Shown: in pieces, positions 12,743 through 26,619 of the stretch
Position numbering within the stretch: position 1 is the first letter of the stretch
Layout of the letters: each line of letters opens with the position of its first letter
DNA from: Paramacrobiotus metropolitanus
Lineage: Eukaryota > Tardigrada > Eutardigrada > Parachela > Macrobiotidae
DNA: 64,000 nucleotides
Assembly (NCBI RefSeq): GCF_019649055.1
Contig: NW_026570242.1
Location: forward strand, 1 to 64,000
Direction of reading: 5' to 3'
Notes under the pieces: generated by a model
What the model saw: only the letters and a program-made list of their open reading frames with translations
Told to the model about the DNA's origin: nothing
Databases searched by the model: none
Translations under genes and position numbers: made by a program

Positions 12743-15536
12743 GCTGCGGGTGTTTGCGCGTTATGGCCTCGCTGCACCGTCTTTTATACATAATTCATTG
12801 TTTTATTCTAATTTTATTTTGCACGTGTTTTGTTACCAGACTATTGTCTGGCTTCTTCCAGTGAAAAATCCACCAGTTTCGATGTTCTGATTTTCGATCC
12901 CTGTGATTCCCACGGGGACATTGTTTAAACTTCCTGCAGTGACTTGATGAATCACGTTCCAACCGCGCTGGCAGTGTTAATTTTAATGGGGATTTCGGCG
13001 TCTCATGCGTAGGTTTCAATTGGATTCTTTGTTAATAATGGCTTACTTCCATCCCACACTATGACCTTGCATGAGATTGAGAGGTCACGCATTACTGGAC
13101 CAGTATTATACCGCACGTCTAGCGTGAGAGCGGTGCGTTTCGGGGCGCCCCTTTCCAGCAGCTGTGATTAAATAGAAAGAATGGGAACAGCCAACTTAAA
13201 AATGCCCTAATGCCTAATTGAAAGGATCTGCTAGTTGAAGCCCATCTTACGTTCAGATTATTGGACTAATTTGTGATTGAGTACTGCAGATTAATTTACT
13301 TTAGGGCATTCCCAACTGGGCAAAACTGTCCCGAATGCGTGCTTGAGTAACTTTCGGTGCGGTCTGTGTACTCGATAGAAAGGCTATAATTAATTAAATC
13401 TGTGTAATCTGAGCGAGGCAGAAATTTCAGTTACTTACTGTCTCACAAAGGGAGAATTATGGTCCAGATACTTTTTGCTGCATCACATTTGTACAGATAT
13501 GAACAACAATCACCATCTCATGGAATGAAATAAAAAAACACGGTGGAAAAAAACGTTTTGGGTGCAACACAATCAAAGAAACACGGTATAACAGGGTGTG
13601 TGTCAATAATTTCCGCCTACAATTGTGGAAATATTTTTGTCAAGTCGCCATGGACCTGGAAGTTAGTCGGCAAGAAACAGTACCGCTAAGGCGTAAACTT
13701 ACAGTATTTAAATAGTATTTCCACCTACTTGCATCAGTTACATGTACTGATTTCATTGTTTTGAAACGTTGAAATGCTATTTCACACTGATATCTCTACG
13801 CCTTACAGATTGTGTGGTACCCTGCATCGAACCGGGACGCTTCAAATCGTAAAATTCTGCTCGCTTGATGTCACTCGTATCAGTTCAGTTCCGATTGGAA
13901 TGCGAAAATACTATGTATTATGTTAAGATTGAAAGAATCATGTACAAGTACTTTGGGTCCTATCATAAAGGATTAGTATAAAGTAGCATTAACTATAGAT
14001 ATGTGGTACTTAATCAAATTTTGTACTGCATATGCGGTACAATTTAAAATTATCGGTATATTAACCTTAACAACAAGTGCCCCGCTCCAATCCACTGTAA
14101 CTGGCAGAGTAATTATATAAGTACCTAAAGTATCTAGTTGATCGGTACGTAGCGCTTGATTGAGAACGTTCACTTGATTTGGGAGAGGTTAGCAACGCAG
14201 ATAACCTGCTATCTTCAAATTAAAAAATGTCACCGCTACTTGAGAACGGGTGATATGCGTGGAGCGCTTAATCTTCCATATAATAGGCAGTGTTCGCACC
14301 TAACGGAAGTCAGTTCGGAGGTGTCAGATAAACATGCCAGGCTCACTTAATGACAACCATTGAACGCTCCTCTTTAATCTGACGGCAGTGGGCAACATCC
14401 CTGATGGAGATTAGGTGAATCGCACATGTCAAGTAGGAGCGACGACAAAAGCGGATCCTCATGCAAGCGGGGTGCGCAGCCCCGATTTCCAGCCGGAAGT
14501 GCGTCATTGTGCAGCTTTGAGGAAAACAACACACATTCCAGAATACTTAAAAGCACGGTTTTGGAAAATTCTGCGCTATTCATAAGTGTGACTGCACGAA
14601 CAGGATATTGAACTCGAATTGACATAAATTTTGTAAAACTGACATACAAAACCCACGCGAATTCTCCGAGATTCGACCGGATGAACGACGGGAAGTCTGT
14701 GGGCAACGATACATTATCAAGTATTATTATTGATATTTATTTAACATTTAATCCAAATGTAGTCTTCGAGAGCAGTTTATGTTCAGCTGCTGTAGCAGCT
14801 GCTAATTGTGTTTTGTTCGCGTGAGCAAATCCATCTTGCGTCGCATTACGTGGATTAGCCACGCATGTCTGATTACTAATCTGGTTAAACTACAACAATC
14901 ATAATGATTTGAGTAAGTGCAATAAACTAGTGACATTTTAAAATAATAATAAGAAAATTAGAATTGCCTATTTATTTTAATAATAGGAAGGCCCGGCTAG
15001 ACACGTACGGCATACACCGAAATCTGTAATTATGCACAAAGGTCCCCAGTCATTACTATAAATTTGCCGTGGTTTACGTCACGGTTACGCGGCGGACGAC
15101 AGGCGCGCCCTGATCGATGTGTTTGGCCAATGGGAATCGATATGTATGTGCTCACAATGCCGGCTACTTGAGTCAGAACCGCTGCAACCAAAGTGATAGA
15201 CAGCTTGAGCCCGGCATTCTTTCATGCAAAAAGTAAACCTTGTCCCGACGTCTTTTTTTGCCTGCAGTATCCCGGTTCGATGCAGTAGTTAAGCTAACAG
15301 AACGCGGTATTAATCACATGTCCACTGGGCCGTTGCGCGAGTGCCACCAGTGCCGCTCCACCGTCTCATCCATTTGCTCATCTCCATATGAAAATGTTTG
15401 TTTTTTGTATTAGCCGGCCGGGAGCGGCGCGGAGTAAACCCTCCATGAAGAGACCGGCGCCGGTGATCGCAGCAGGCAACACTTGTCCATCTGTTAGTGT
15501 GTGCGGATATTTGTGTATTGTGCGGTAATAACGGTA
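12743..15536. other. Intergenic region upstream of the receptor gene
   Basis: No convincing exon was found. Minus-strand ORFs around 14343-14706 lack domains. The last 500 bp before 15537 are more GC-rich and probably contain the receptor's promoter and 5' UTR. Confidence 0.45.
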
Positions 15537-18500
15537 ATGGATCATGATGGGCTGATAAACTGGCCCAATTATTCGCTGGTAATCAATAAGACAACCAGTG
15601 CTACGGCGGCTACCGTCGTCGCCGCTGCAAACAATAATGCCACCGCTATCAACTTTACATTGAACGATTTCAAGGAATTGACGCGCTCACAGCCCTCATC
15701 GATTCTCACCATATCCGTCTACTCAGTGCTACTGTTTTTTGGTTTAATCGGCAACTTAGTGGTCTTCTCGACACTGCTGAAAAGTCGCTACCGGAAGTCC
15801 TCTCGCGTGAACAAACTAATTTTGCATCTGGCCATCGCCGATCTGATTGTATGCTGCTTCACCATTCCCATCGAGATTGGCTCGAGGATAACGGTCACAT
15901 GGGAGGCCGGGGATGTGGGATGCCGGATCTTTCAGTTCTTTCGTCCCTTCGGACTGTATCTCTCCTCCAATACCATTATCTGCATCTCTCTCGATCGCTA
16001 CTTTGCCATTGTCCAGCCGCTGAAATTGGCCGATGCCCGCCGGCGCGGACGGATCATGCTCGCTGCGGCGTGGATATTCGCCGTGATCTGCAGTGCGCCG
16101 CAAGTGAGTGCATGTCCTTTCTGCCGCCGCAGACTAGAAATCGATAATTCAATCAATCGCGCCATGAAAACAATCACAAACGTTAATTACCATTAACTAG
16201 CTGCAACAAACCAGTAAATAATATCACTTCGAAACAGAACTACATAGTTCATATAGATGCGCAGCGCCGTTAATACTTACAGTAATTCAGAAAATTCGAA
16301 ATTTTTTAGAAAAAGTAAATAAAACTTGAGTATTGCGCAGTATTAATCTGTACATATTTTTGTGCGCCGGCGACTTGTATATAATGTATTTATGGAAGCA
16401 TACATTCATTTACAAGTTTTTGTGTGTGCGGAAAATCTATAGATCCGAGAATTCAAATGAACACTTCCGGTAGATCGAATATATACAAAGTATTGTGTAT
16501 TCGCCGGGAGAGTTGTAACACTGCATATCCGTATGGATAAGCTTTCCAGTGATCGCAAAAGTTCATGACTTCCTGATATCGCTTGTGTTTATCGTTCTCA
16601 GGTGATTTCCTAGCAAAATGGATTTTCGTTGCCGTTAGATGTGCAGTAAAGCATCAGGTGGCGCTGCGTGTAATCTAACTTACGACAGTCTGTTTGCCAA
16701 CATTAAATTTTAAGTGGCTAGATAATTAAATGAAATTGTAGGCAGCGCTCTCCTCTTACTGGTGTTCCAATCGGCTTGACGAGATTCGTTACGCCTGCAG
16801 CCGGTCTTACGAACCCAATTTAGGGAAGTTTCTTCCAAATGTTGCCACATGATGCTTGCAGTGACACACGTTTTCCCGTAATATATGGGTCAAGGAAGTT
16901 AGTCAGGACATGCCGAGAAATTAATTCATATTAACAGAACAGGGATTCTACTGTATCGCATGAGCGAACGTTTGCAATTTCGCAATATTTAGCATTTAGC
17001 GCAATCAAACTAGTAATTTACTCGCTGAAGAATCAATCAGAAAATGAGCCGGCATGCGCTCAGTAAAGGGCTCGATAACCTACGTCATGCAACCAAAATC
17101 CATAATATCACCCAGTAATGCTTACAATTAGCATGTATAACACTATTGTGTAATAAATATCATGATCTCCCGGCCTTGTTTATAATCATTCGTATTATTT
17201 GATGGCGTCACTATCAAGTTGTACAAAGTGATCCGCCAAACGGTTCTGTAAACTGCATCGATATCACGAACAACTTGTAAATAATAATTGGCTTAATTGT
17301 TACTGAAAATTCTATAATCTTTACATGGACGTACTTTGCATCTATGTAATGCCATGGCCAGGCCATACAGGGCTTTGTTGTTCTCAGTTAGTCCATGATA
17401 ACTGATTTCCAGTTTTCATAATAGCAGCGGCATTTATTCTTGGATATTTCCAGGGCGAAGCAGTGGACCATTTGCACACTTTGTATGATAATAATGACAC
17501 AAGCTTATTGCTAAATGATCCCGAGTAAGGGTTAAATTTGGTTATGTAAACATCTGCGTTCCGCTAAATCAGTACCATCCATGCATGTATGCTGTTAGGA
17601 TTTACGAGGATGACTTCCGCTCTTCACATTTACTGGTTGTCTTATATGAAGGGAAGCCGGGATAGCAATCTAGATACCAAAATTTGTAATCCGCTTTTGA
17701 ATGTTTGAACACCTAGTATTTTGCGACTGGTTTATAATTATGCTTTACTTTGTTTTTGAGTTTATAATTTTTACGCTTTTTCCCGTGATATTAGCTACAT
17801 TAAATACAGATTCTTATGTGTACAATACTCCATTTTCTATCGTTACAATACACACTGGCTGATCAAATGCCGGTATGTATTGTACACCGCTGGTTTTTTG
17901 CAAATGTTTTTTGTTTCACGATTGTTCGCTTTTTCCAACAAATTTAAAAAGATTACAGTACATAGGGATACAATACTAATACGGTACGGTACGTACTAAC
18001 ATACGGTAGTAACATACGTAATACGGTACGGTACGTAGTAACACTGCACATGTGTGACCGGCGATAAACAGGCTACAACTAATGCTTGCAACTCCTAACT
18101 TGCAAGAAATCTCGTGCATATTCTTCGCTGAGTTTCGTCGGGGGAACGCCAAACGTGGATAATATACCATTCGCTGTAAAAATTAAACATGGTGCAGTAG
18201 ACTTTAATTATGCAGTCCGAACCGACAATTACTTACCTCTGTAAATTTGGTTTTTCTCGTGACAGTCCTGATTCACTGTTCTGACAAGTAATTAAAAGCG
18301 AGTATACACGTGTTTAGGTGAGGGTACCGGATCTGTACCTTTAATATTTTTTTATGTAAAAAACTGCCCTGAAATCGTTTATACCGCAAGCGAAGCGTAG
18401 CGCGATGGTCCAGCCAAGCCGGTTGCGCCAGAGGCGCTTATTTATAATGCTAATTGGGTCCAAGTGGATAGAGATGGCATGAGCCGGCACAGCGCCCAAC

Positions 18501-21500
18501 AGTGCATCAAGGGAAAATCTTTCCATTTCCGTTCGGTTAATAGATAGAGCGAAAAGGAATCCCTACCCTTATGCAATGTCCGCAGCGTTAACAGGGCCTT
18601 AATTTAGAAGAGAGGCTAAAATAATGCCGGAAGTGAAAGGTTTCGCTTTTTTTGCAGCCAACTGTCGATTGACAGGGATCATAATTAATGACAAGTTTAA
18701 CTTTGGACTGCATGTATTCATACAGTACATGAGTGGTCGCGTTTGTTTCATCATGTCGCGAAGAAATCGATTCAGATTCTTTTAAATGTCTAATGTCTAC
18801 TCGGCTCAAATAGCTGTCACCAAAAGAACTGTCTTCCACAAAACCGAGATATAAATAGCTTTCTTTAAATATCTTAATTTTATAGATATAAGAAAGTAGT
18901 GCGTGTCAGCACTGGTTTACTGTTGCATGTTTGCAGTTACTTATCAAAAACAGCGAATCAAAGAAACGCATACACGCGTTCTCAGATCACTATAGAGTAA
19001 TTTTATGCAAAATTTGAATTAGAGTTAAATTAAACCATGTTGCTTTCGTAAACAAATAGATCAGGAATTGTATTGCCGTTAATTTCAGATCATGCGCGTA
19101 TTATTAACAGACACTGAAACTGCACCACTTAAAAAGGTCACCGTACACATGTACACCAATAATTAACTACATAGATCTTGAGAAGTGTGCATTCAGTTAA
19201 ATCTGAATTTTGGTGTCACTATGCTGCAATGCAAGTGATCGCAAACACGCTCAAATGTATGTGTATTTTTTTGAATCTGTCAGTGAATGAGCGGTTGGAT
19301 TTTTTTGGTTGGCTGCAACTCTTCGACAGGAAGTGTTCCTGTGCTAACCGGAAGTTATCCTGCCGTCAGCAGGATTGCCCATTGCTAGGATGCACATTAT
19401 CCCCATCATTTTCTCTGCCAATGTGTTTGTGCTTAGATCGCATGTTTCGCGCATTTTTGTCGGCATACTCGTAACTCTTGATGCACTTCGTTATCGCTTG
19501 ACTGATTACAGCGGGGATAACATTTCCGCAGAACCCCATCATGCCCACTATACAGATAGAAATGCCGAACGTCCGCAGAGGGAGCAACAAAATCGATAGA
19601 TTGGAAATATATTTCTTTATGAGCAAGAGGTTCGGCAATTGCTTGTGACAGTTATGGTGGCCAGTCAAAAAACTCTAACCGATCTCGTTTAATCGATTGC
19701 GGCTTTTGTCGAGCGCCAAAAAAGATACGCACACAGACTGTATCGATGGCACGCATCATTGTGATGGATTAATGTACTTGTAAGCCATAGTTGACTGTAC
19801 CCATCACCTCGAACCCGCAAATTCGTCTAATCGTTAAAATCCAAACAAATTAGTAAACCGCCAGACAATATAGTTAGCTTGTGTAACCTCTGTTTACAGC
19901 ATAACGCAGATACTGGAAAGTGTTTCCTGCAGAACCACAGTGCTCAGATTAATAGTATTTATGTATCTCGCAAAAATTCTAGGTTGTTAAATTTGTTTTG
20001 TGATGCTATTTTGTTCACCACTCAAGTATTTGTATCTTATTATGCTGAAATTGCGTATGTACCGTACCTACTGCATTTTCCGTTCCGAGTCGATCATGTG
20101 CAAACTGCAGTGGCGTGTAAGCCCACGTGTATGGAATATCTATATAATATGTGCGCTCCCATTTCGTGTACGAGCACACGTGAAAAAAGACATAGATGCG
20201 CAGCACTTTGTATACGTACTATGCCGCAAAAATGGGATCGGTGCAGTCTCATAAATAAAAGGCGACAAAAACCTCTCAGTTCTTATTAAAACTATATTTT
20301 TAGCGCTATCGTGCTCCTTAAGCCAAGAGCCTTTCTCGAGGGCTTCTAATGTCATCTACAGCTAAATAAATAACTGTAATAAACGGTATACCTGTAGATC
20401 AGACAAAAGGCAGATCGTCTCTTGTGCTTGTGAAAAAGTGTATTTTTCCGCGACAAATATACAATATGCATAGTGCATAAAAATACTATTGTCGAAGTCT
20501 GTAGTTTTATTTTACTGAAAACTGATCCTCTTTTCTAGAGAAATTTTCTTAGAACTGAGTGATTATATCAGCAGCAGCATTCACTTCCAGAGAGGGGGGT
20601 TGTGATCAACGTCAAACATCACTAAAAAATAAAATATTGCTCTGGCGCTTAATTGCCGTTTCGTTCATGAACAATACAAAAAATATACAGATACTAATCA
20701 TTGTTTTATGAGAATACCAAGAACTTTTGAATTAATAAAAACTAAATGAAATCTGTGCAAACACTGTTGAAAGCAAATTAATTTGTTTGCACGCTATTTT
20801 GTTGCATTTATAACATAACACTAAACCGGAAAACGCTAACACAATGTACTGTAATAACATTACTTCAAATGTTTGCTTTTGTTTAATTGCAGGTGATCGT
20901 TTTCCGGGGCGAATTAGTTCGATTGCAGGACTGGCCGGATATCGCATTTACCGACTGCCTTTCAACAGGTTATTATTACTGCCATCATGATGTAATGAAA
21001 GTACTTGCTGAGTGTGTTTATTGCAATTTTACACCGTGGTACTACTTAATGTTATATGAAATGAGCTTCGAAATAGCTGCAGTCATCGACTGCCGATGCA
21101 AAAAAACACTGAACATACCCCTTGCTGATTGATATTATCCTTAATGCGTATTTCAATAAATAAAACTGTTATTAGATATGGTGCTTTCAGTGTTATGATG
21201 CGTCTTTGGTTATATTTAGGTATTTTCGAATACGAAGGATATGATTTGTACAGTATTTTTTCCGTGTGTGTCATGTACGTGCTCCCGTTGGCTGTGACTG
21301 TGGCCGCTTACACCAGGATATTATGGGAAATCTCCATAACCCGGCGACTGAAGGCGACAAGTCAGACTGAAGGTAAACAACTAATTAAACCACCTGCGCC
21401 GCCAACGTGTAGGAAATTAACTTAGTCACGCGCGTCCCCCACACCGGTGACTAGAGAGGAGATACATGTATCCGTTTAGAGCTCTACTACATACAGTAAA

Positions 21501-24500
21501 CACTGTTTCCGCTGGGCGATCAAAAAGGTTAATTTTTCGGGTCGGCTCTTATTGCGGCTGTTGTTGTTTGTTAACCAGAATTAAATTATTTCCCATGAAT
21601 TCCAAAGACATATACGAGTACGGTATACGAAATTAAATAGAAAAATTACTAAATTAATATAATAGGAATCTGAGCGCGTATATATGGAGTTACACTAGAA
21701 AATCGTTTGGTTTAACTGCACCCTGGACTTGGAATCGGAACGAGATACGCGTACAGTGCTATGCTCTGCAGCAATACGTGCGAACCAATTTTCCAAGGTT
21801 TTATATCGTGTAGTTTTTAAACACGGAGAACTGAAATACTGAAATAAGCAGCCAGCGTCAGGAAAAGCAGGAAATACATAAAAGTAAAAGACTCTTATAT
21901 TCACTAATTGTGAGTAAGAAACTGTTGGTAACTGGTATATATAGTACGTAGTAGACACGACTGCAGTAATCTGCGCTTGCTGATCTGTTTCTGTCACGGT
22001 AATTAAGCATTATACATATTATTCTTTACAATTAATCAAATCTGACATGTGACGTAGCTGCTATTTTTAACAATCGTGGTGTTTTTTAGCGCTATTATAC
22101 ATGGGGCAACACAGCAGTCTGCAAGGTATGCTTGTACATAGTCATCTCTGGTTCCCACTGCACCCCACAAAACGCCCCACGTGTAATATTCGCACCAGCA
22201 CATGTTTCACAAATTATTCACCATCAGTTGCACCCTTTTAATGAAAACTACTTGACCGGCGTTTTCATCATAAATATATGTAGAGTCGTAGACCTTGATT
22301 GTACAGCATCATGCATTTTTATGCATAACAGACGCACACTCGTTTAGTAAACGTATTCGCAAGGATTGTTGGGTACAGCCGTTGTTTAAGTTTAACTAAA
22401 TGTTTTGATGTGCTCGTACGCTTGTGAGCACAGGAATCTGATTACAAAAATCTGCTGTTATAGAAGAGTAGTATTGCAAAGGTTATTTCAAAGCATTTCG
22501 TGGATCAATAATTGCGCTATCGTCGCTTGTATATTTTATTATTGTCAATCATAACAAATGAAATCTCAAGTGGTCGGCGCGTGGTTTATTGTTCGGCTTG
22601 TTGAAAGGCGAGATTTATAAGCGCCTTTGTACGGTTTATAAACAGAAGACCCATTCTAGTGTGGAGAAGGAGCCCAGTGATTCGCAGTTCGCCTATTCTC
22701 ATGAATCAGAAGGTTTCCGGTCCGCTGATAGAATGCAGCAATAAATTGCTCATTAAAGTCGTACGCGCCCACCGCACAACCGGCTACGCAGTCTTTCATG
22801 CAAATGCCCACTTTGGAGAAGTGTCAAAATAAATCTGCTCACTGCTCATTTAATCCCCTTGACAAAGTGTAAACTGATCCCAAGTAGTCAGCGGAAAACA
22901 CATTTCACTTGCCGCATGCACTGTGCAACTGCAGCCGCATCGTTGACGCGCGGAGATGCCGCCGCACTCGCGGTCCGTAAATCGGGCTGAGCTACCGTAA
23001 TCTGCCCATTAAACGCAACTTCTCAGCTTTCCTCTATGGACAATATTATTATTGATTACGGCCCGAATAATGAGAACAGCGTTTAGCACAATTTTTCAAT
23101 TACGGGTAATATAATACACCTTCCTGATGCTGACTGACGTTGCCGGCTGATCGACTTATGAAAACTGTAAACAGCACGCGCTGCTACCGCATTTGCCTAA
23201 GTAACCGTTACTTATGTTACCGTTGGATCGATAATCGCATGTACTTACAGGGTGAAATACCATACGGGATATTGTTCAGGCATACATTTTCCTAGTTAAA
23301 CAGCTGTGAAGCAATTTTGTAGGATTCCAGGAAAATATTAAGTAGATAAGTATTTCCTCTGATTAACGACGCTATCCACAGGCTACCAAAATATTCGGAA
23401 TAATGGAAACAGCTTAAATAAGATAAGGCAGCACCTAAATATTTTACTCGCATGCAAGGAATTTTTAGCTGATTATTAATTCACCATAGGCTAGGCGAAT
23501 TTCTTCGAAACGTTTAGTTATGCTTTGATTGGTATAAAAATGCACAGTGCGAAGTTTCTTGCGCTAGTGACAGTACAGTGACCTTTGTTCCGGCTGCACG
23601 CCTCACCGCTTCGATAGACTCAAATTGAATAGTGCTTAATTTATTTTTGGTTAATTCGGTTGGGATTGCGACGTAATGCCTAGCTAATGCGCTGTCATGT
23701 CCCAAATTCCCATTTTTGGCACTGTCAACTTGATCCGCACCCAATTCGCACGGCTGGTCTTGTGACGGATGCTCTGTGGGTCCCTCAATGAAAGATGTTG
23801 TTTGTCTTTGAAGGTTCCGGCGTGGGCGAATCATCATTCCTAACGCAGGCCCTACAAACGCCGCAACAGCAGCCCGGAATGACATGTACGGCCGATGAGA
23901 ATTCCGGCTTAACCAGCAATTGCAACGGGCTCAACAACGCGGCCACCCCCGCCGCCCGCCACGTGCAACTGCACACCAGCGTTAACCGCAGTGCCAGCGC
24001 TAATGTAATCCGCAATTACAGCCAACGGCTGCCCGGCACGGGATCAACAACAACGGCCAACGCGGCAAATCGCATGGCCGATTTATCCAAAATTGAACGC
24101 GCTCGCAGCCGCACACTCAAACTCACCATCCTCATCGTACTGTGCTTCGTAACATTCAATACTCCCTACACCGTCATGTTCTTCTGGTACCAGATCGATA
24201 AGGCATCCGCCGAATTGGTGGCGGTGATCATTCAGGAGATTCTCTTCTTGTTCGCTGTCAGCAACTCCATCATCAACCCCTATCTTTATGGCATCTACTC
24301 CAAGAGTCTCCGTAACGAGATCAGCAACAGTCTTCTGTGTCGGGCAGTGCGTAATTGTTTCATGCAAAAAAACGATTATGGCGGCAGTTCCTCGGACATG
24401 TACAGGGACGTCAAGGAGCAGCCACAGCCGGAACCTATGTACGTTCCCTTGGTCAAGTCACCCGTCCACAATATCCACAATATGCCCTATCACCCTTACC

Positions 24501-24928
24501 AGCAGCAGCAGCACGCGTTCTCCAATGCGACGACCAATCAGCAGCACGCTCTTCCGAATGGCCACAAAGCCCACCCCCTCTACTGCAGTATTGGCCAGTG
24601 CACCAGCAACACCAGCAACAGTCGCGCGGACAAGTCACGCGCCTTCGCATGCGGCTATCCTGGTCTGTCTAGATCCGTTGACCACATTGATGCGAAGCAG
24701 CGGAAGCTGTCCAAACGCCGCAACAAGTCCGAAAAGGCCCACAGTCATGTGCAGCAGTATTCGTTTTCGGCCAATTCCACGTCGTCGGAGAAGTCTCTGG
24801 TGTCGGAGAAAGCCCGCAGCTGTCACGGTGTAGGACGCAACACTGCTTACCAGCGAGTAACTGCCGCCTATAAAATTAGCCTCTGTCCGAAAAGCAACAG
24901 CGATCTCCACTCATCGTCATTTGATTAG
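15537..24928 (+). CDS. GnRH/AKH/corazonin-type G protein-coupled receptor
   Basis: Exons 15537-16103, 20893-20968, 21220-21372, 23814-24928; 636 aa. It is a class A receptor for a small amidated neuropeptide (inferred). The N-terminus has four N-glycosylation sequons (N11, N17, N34, N39). TM1 carries N73, TM2 D102, and C129 sits before TM3, which ends in DRY (153-155). TM5 is followed by YTRILWEIS, a signature seen in AKH, ACP and corazonin receptors. TM7 ends with NPYLY. Two features differ from the usual form: intracellular loop 3 is enlarged by about 90 Ala/Asn/Gln-rich residues, and TM6 reads FNTP where class A receptors normally have CWxP. The C-tail of about 200 residues is His/Gln/Ser-rich. 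Introns of 4.8, 0.25 and 2.4 kb make this the largest locus in the window. The donor after exon 2 (gttatt) is weak. Which ligand subgroup it belongs to cannot be told by eye. Confidence 0.88.
16104..20892 (+). other. Receptor intron 1, 4.8 kb
   Basis: It contains a direct repeat built on aatacggtacggtacgta (17977-18043). Two longer ORFs near 19370-20290, on opposite strands, have no recognisable domain or splice support. Confidence 0.6.
17976..18043. repeat. Short GTAC-rich direct repeat
   Basis: The segment aatacggtacggtacgta occurs at about 17978 and again at about 18020, with related cggta units between. Confidence 0.8.
21373..23813 (+). other. Receptor intron 3, 2.4 kb
   Basis: No exon, RNA gene or repeat was identified. 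Confidence 0.5.
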
Positions 24929-26619
24929 CACAAAACCCAGTTGATTACAACTTGTGGTATTATATAATAAGTAATTTTCTATTTGTAAAAAAATTCCGAA
25001 TTACCTTGTTCATATTTTTTTGGTGAGTCTATAGCGTGGCGAGGATAATCACAAGCGAATGAAATTGAAACCATCTTCTGTTTTAAATTTCATCCTATTC
25101 ATGCAATGTGATAGTAGCACCTGAAGTACTTGCGCTGGTTTCTGTGAGTTGTCCTAAAGGTCACGCCTGTCTATCTAATGATCGAGTAAAAAACTGTTAA
25201 GCGGTCTTTAAACCTGTGAAATGATGGTATGCAAAACAACACGGACTGAATTACGGGTTTCTCTGGGAGGAAGTCCGTGAGTCTGCACACACCGTATATA
25301 AACTGTTAGATCAGAGCACGGCCATGAAAATTAGAGGCAAATGTCACTGACAATTTGGTTAGATTTACTGTAATAGTCCATACTCTCCCATGTATTCCAG
25401 CGTGCTCAATGACTCCTCAACATCCATAACACGCCGCATAGTAAATGGGATAAACAGGCCGAAAGCTGCGTGATACGGAGCAAAAGACCGGTTCGAGATG
25501 CATGTTCCATTATGGCAATTGTGTAAAATCATTTCTTTGGCTCACTATTGGGACACTACAGTTATGGGAGTGCAATTCAGTGCCATGAGCGGCAAGCGCC
25601 GGCAACTATTGACGATATGAAAAATGCTCTCTTTCTCCGTCTATGTCAATCTGACTAAATTATAGCCATTACGAATAACGATTTTTCCCAGCAATCAATT
25701 GATCGGCACAGGCCAACAAAGGCATCAATTCATCTTGTATGCTAAAATCTAATGTTCTCCTAGAATCCAGTGATCCCCAATTATTACCCCACATCTGCAT
25801 ATGTAATGTGGCAATGCACCAGAACTCTTATCACGAGACACGATTATTCCTCTGAGTCCAGAATACCAGCACACCCATTCTGATGAGGAGGTGTGGCCAC
25901 TTCGAGGACAACGTCAGCGGTATCATACATATAAAGTACGCATTAGGCAGCAAGAAAACACTACTTTCATGTTTTAAAATTTTTACATCAAGTTAAACTC
26001 TATCTGAAAAAAATGGGGCTTGCGCAAAAAGCAGAAGCTACCGTAGATTGTGGATGGCAGTACAGTAGTAGAATGACGAGCTTCGTCAAATTATTTACAC
26101 AGTTCAAAAACGTACTCATTATTTTTTGCCATACTGAACTGTCGAAAGAAAAACCTGTGCTACAATCAGCGAGCTAGTTTTGTTGATGTTCATAGTGACG
26201 AACTGCAATGTACAGCTTTACATTTACTGTAAACGAAGATTTTATTAACCGGTCGAACCGTTAAATAAAAGGCACATTTCAACGTACTCGTAGCCTAAGA
26301 CATACAGCATTAAATTAACAGCATCACTGCGACATGCAAGAAGTTCAAATCGCTCCAGAAAACACACATCACTCAAAATCCCCTCTAACCGCTAAACCCC
26401 ACCTTTCAACCTCCATGCGCATCAGACTCACCATTAAAAGCAATGAAACACACCCAAAAATCACACAGACAGAAGCACACTGCCAATGATCCTGTCGGCA
26501 AGCTCAAAGGTGCTCGAAGGCGGATTACGCATACGCGCCCGTTTCCGTCCGCCTGTCATGAACAAACCCAATTTAGTGGCAGATAAAGGACCTCTGCTAC
26601 CAAGCCATCTGTAACGCAC
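24929..26619. other. Intergenic between convergent receptor and FKBP8 genes
   Basis: Should hold both 3' UTRs. No other gene is supported. Confidence 0.5.

Noticed and set aside
15816-16147. ORFs on both strands over receptor exon 1
   Set aside because: Shadows of the receptor reading frame.
19366-20289. ORFs of 100 and 136 aa inside receptor intron 1
   Set aside because: On opposite strands, no recognisable domain, and no splice signals joining them to anything.
24083-24910. Several ORFs of 65-181 aa over receptor exon 4
   Set aside because: Shadow frames of a Gln/Ser/His-rich coding exon.
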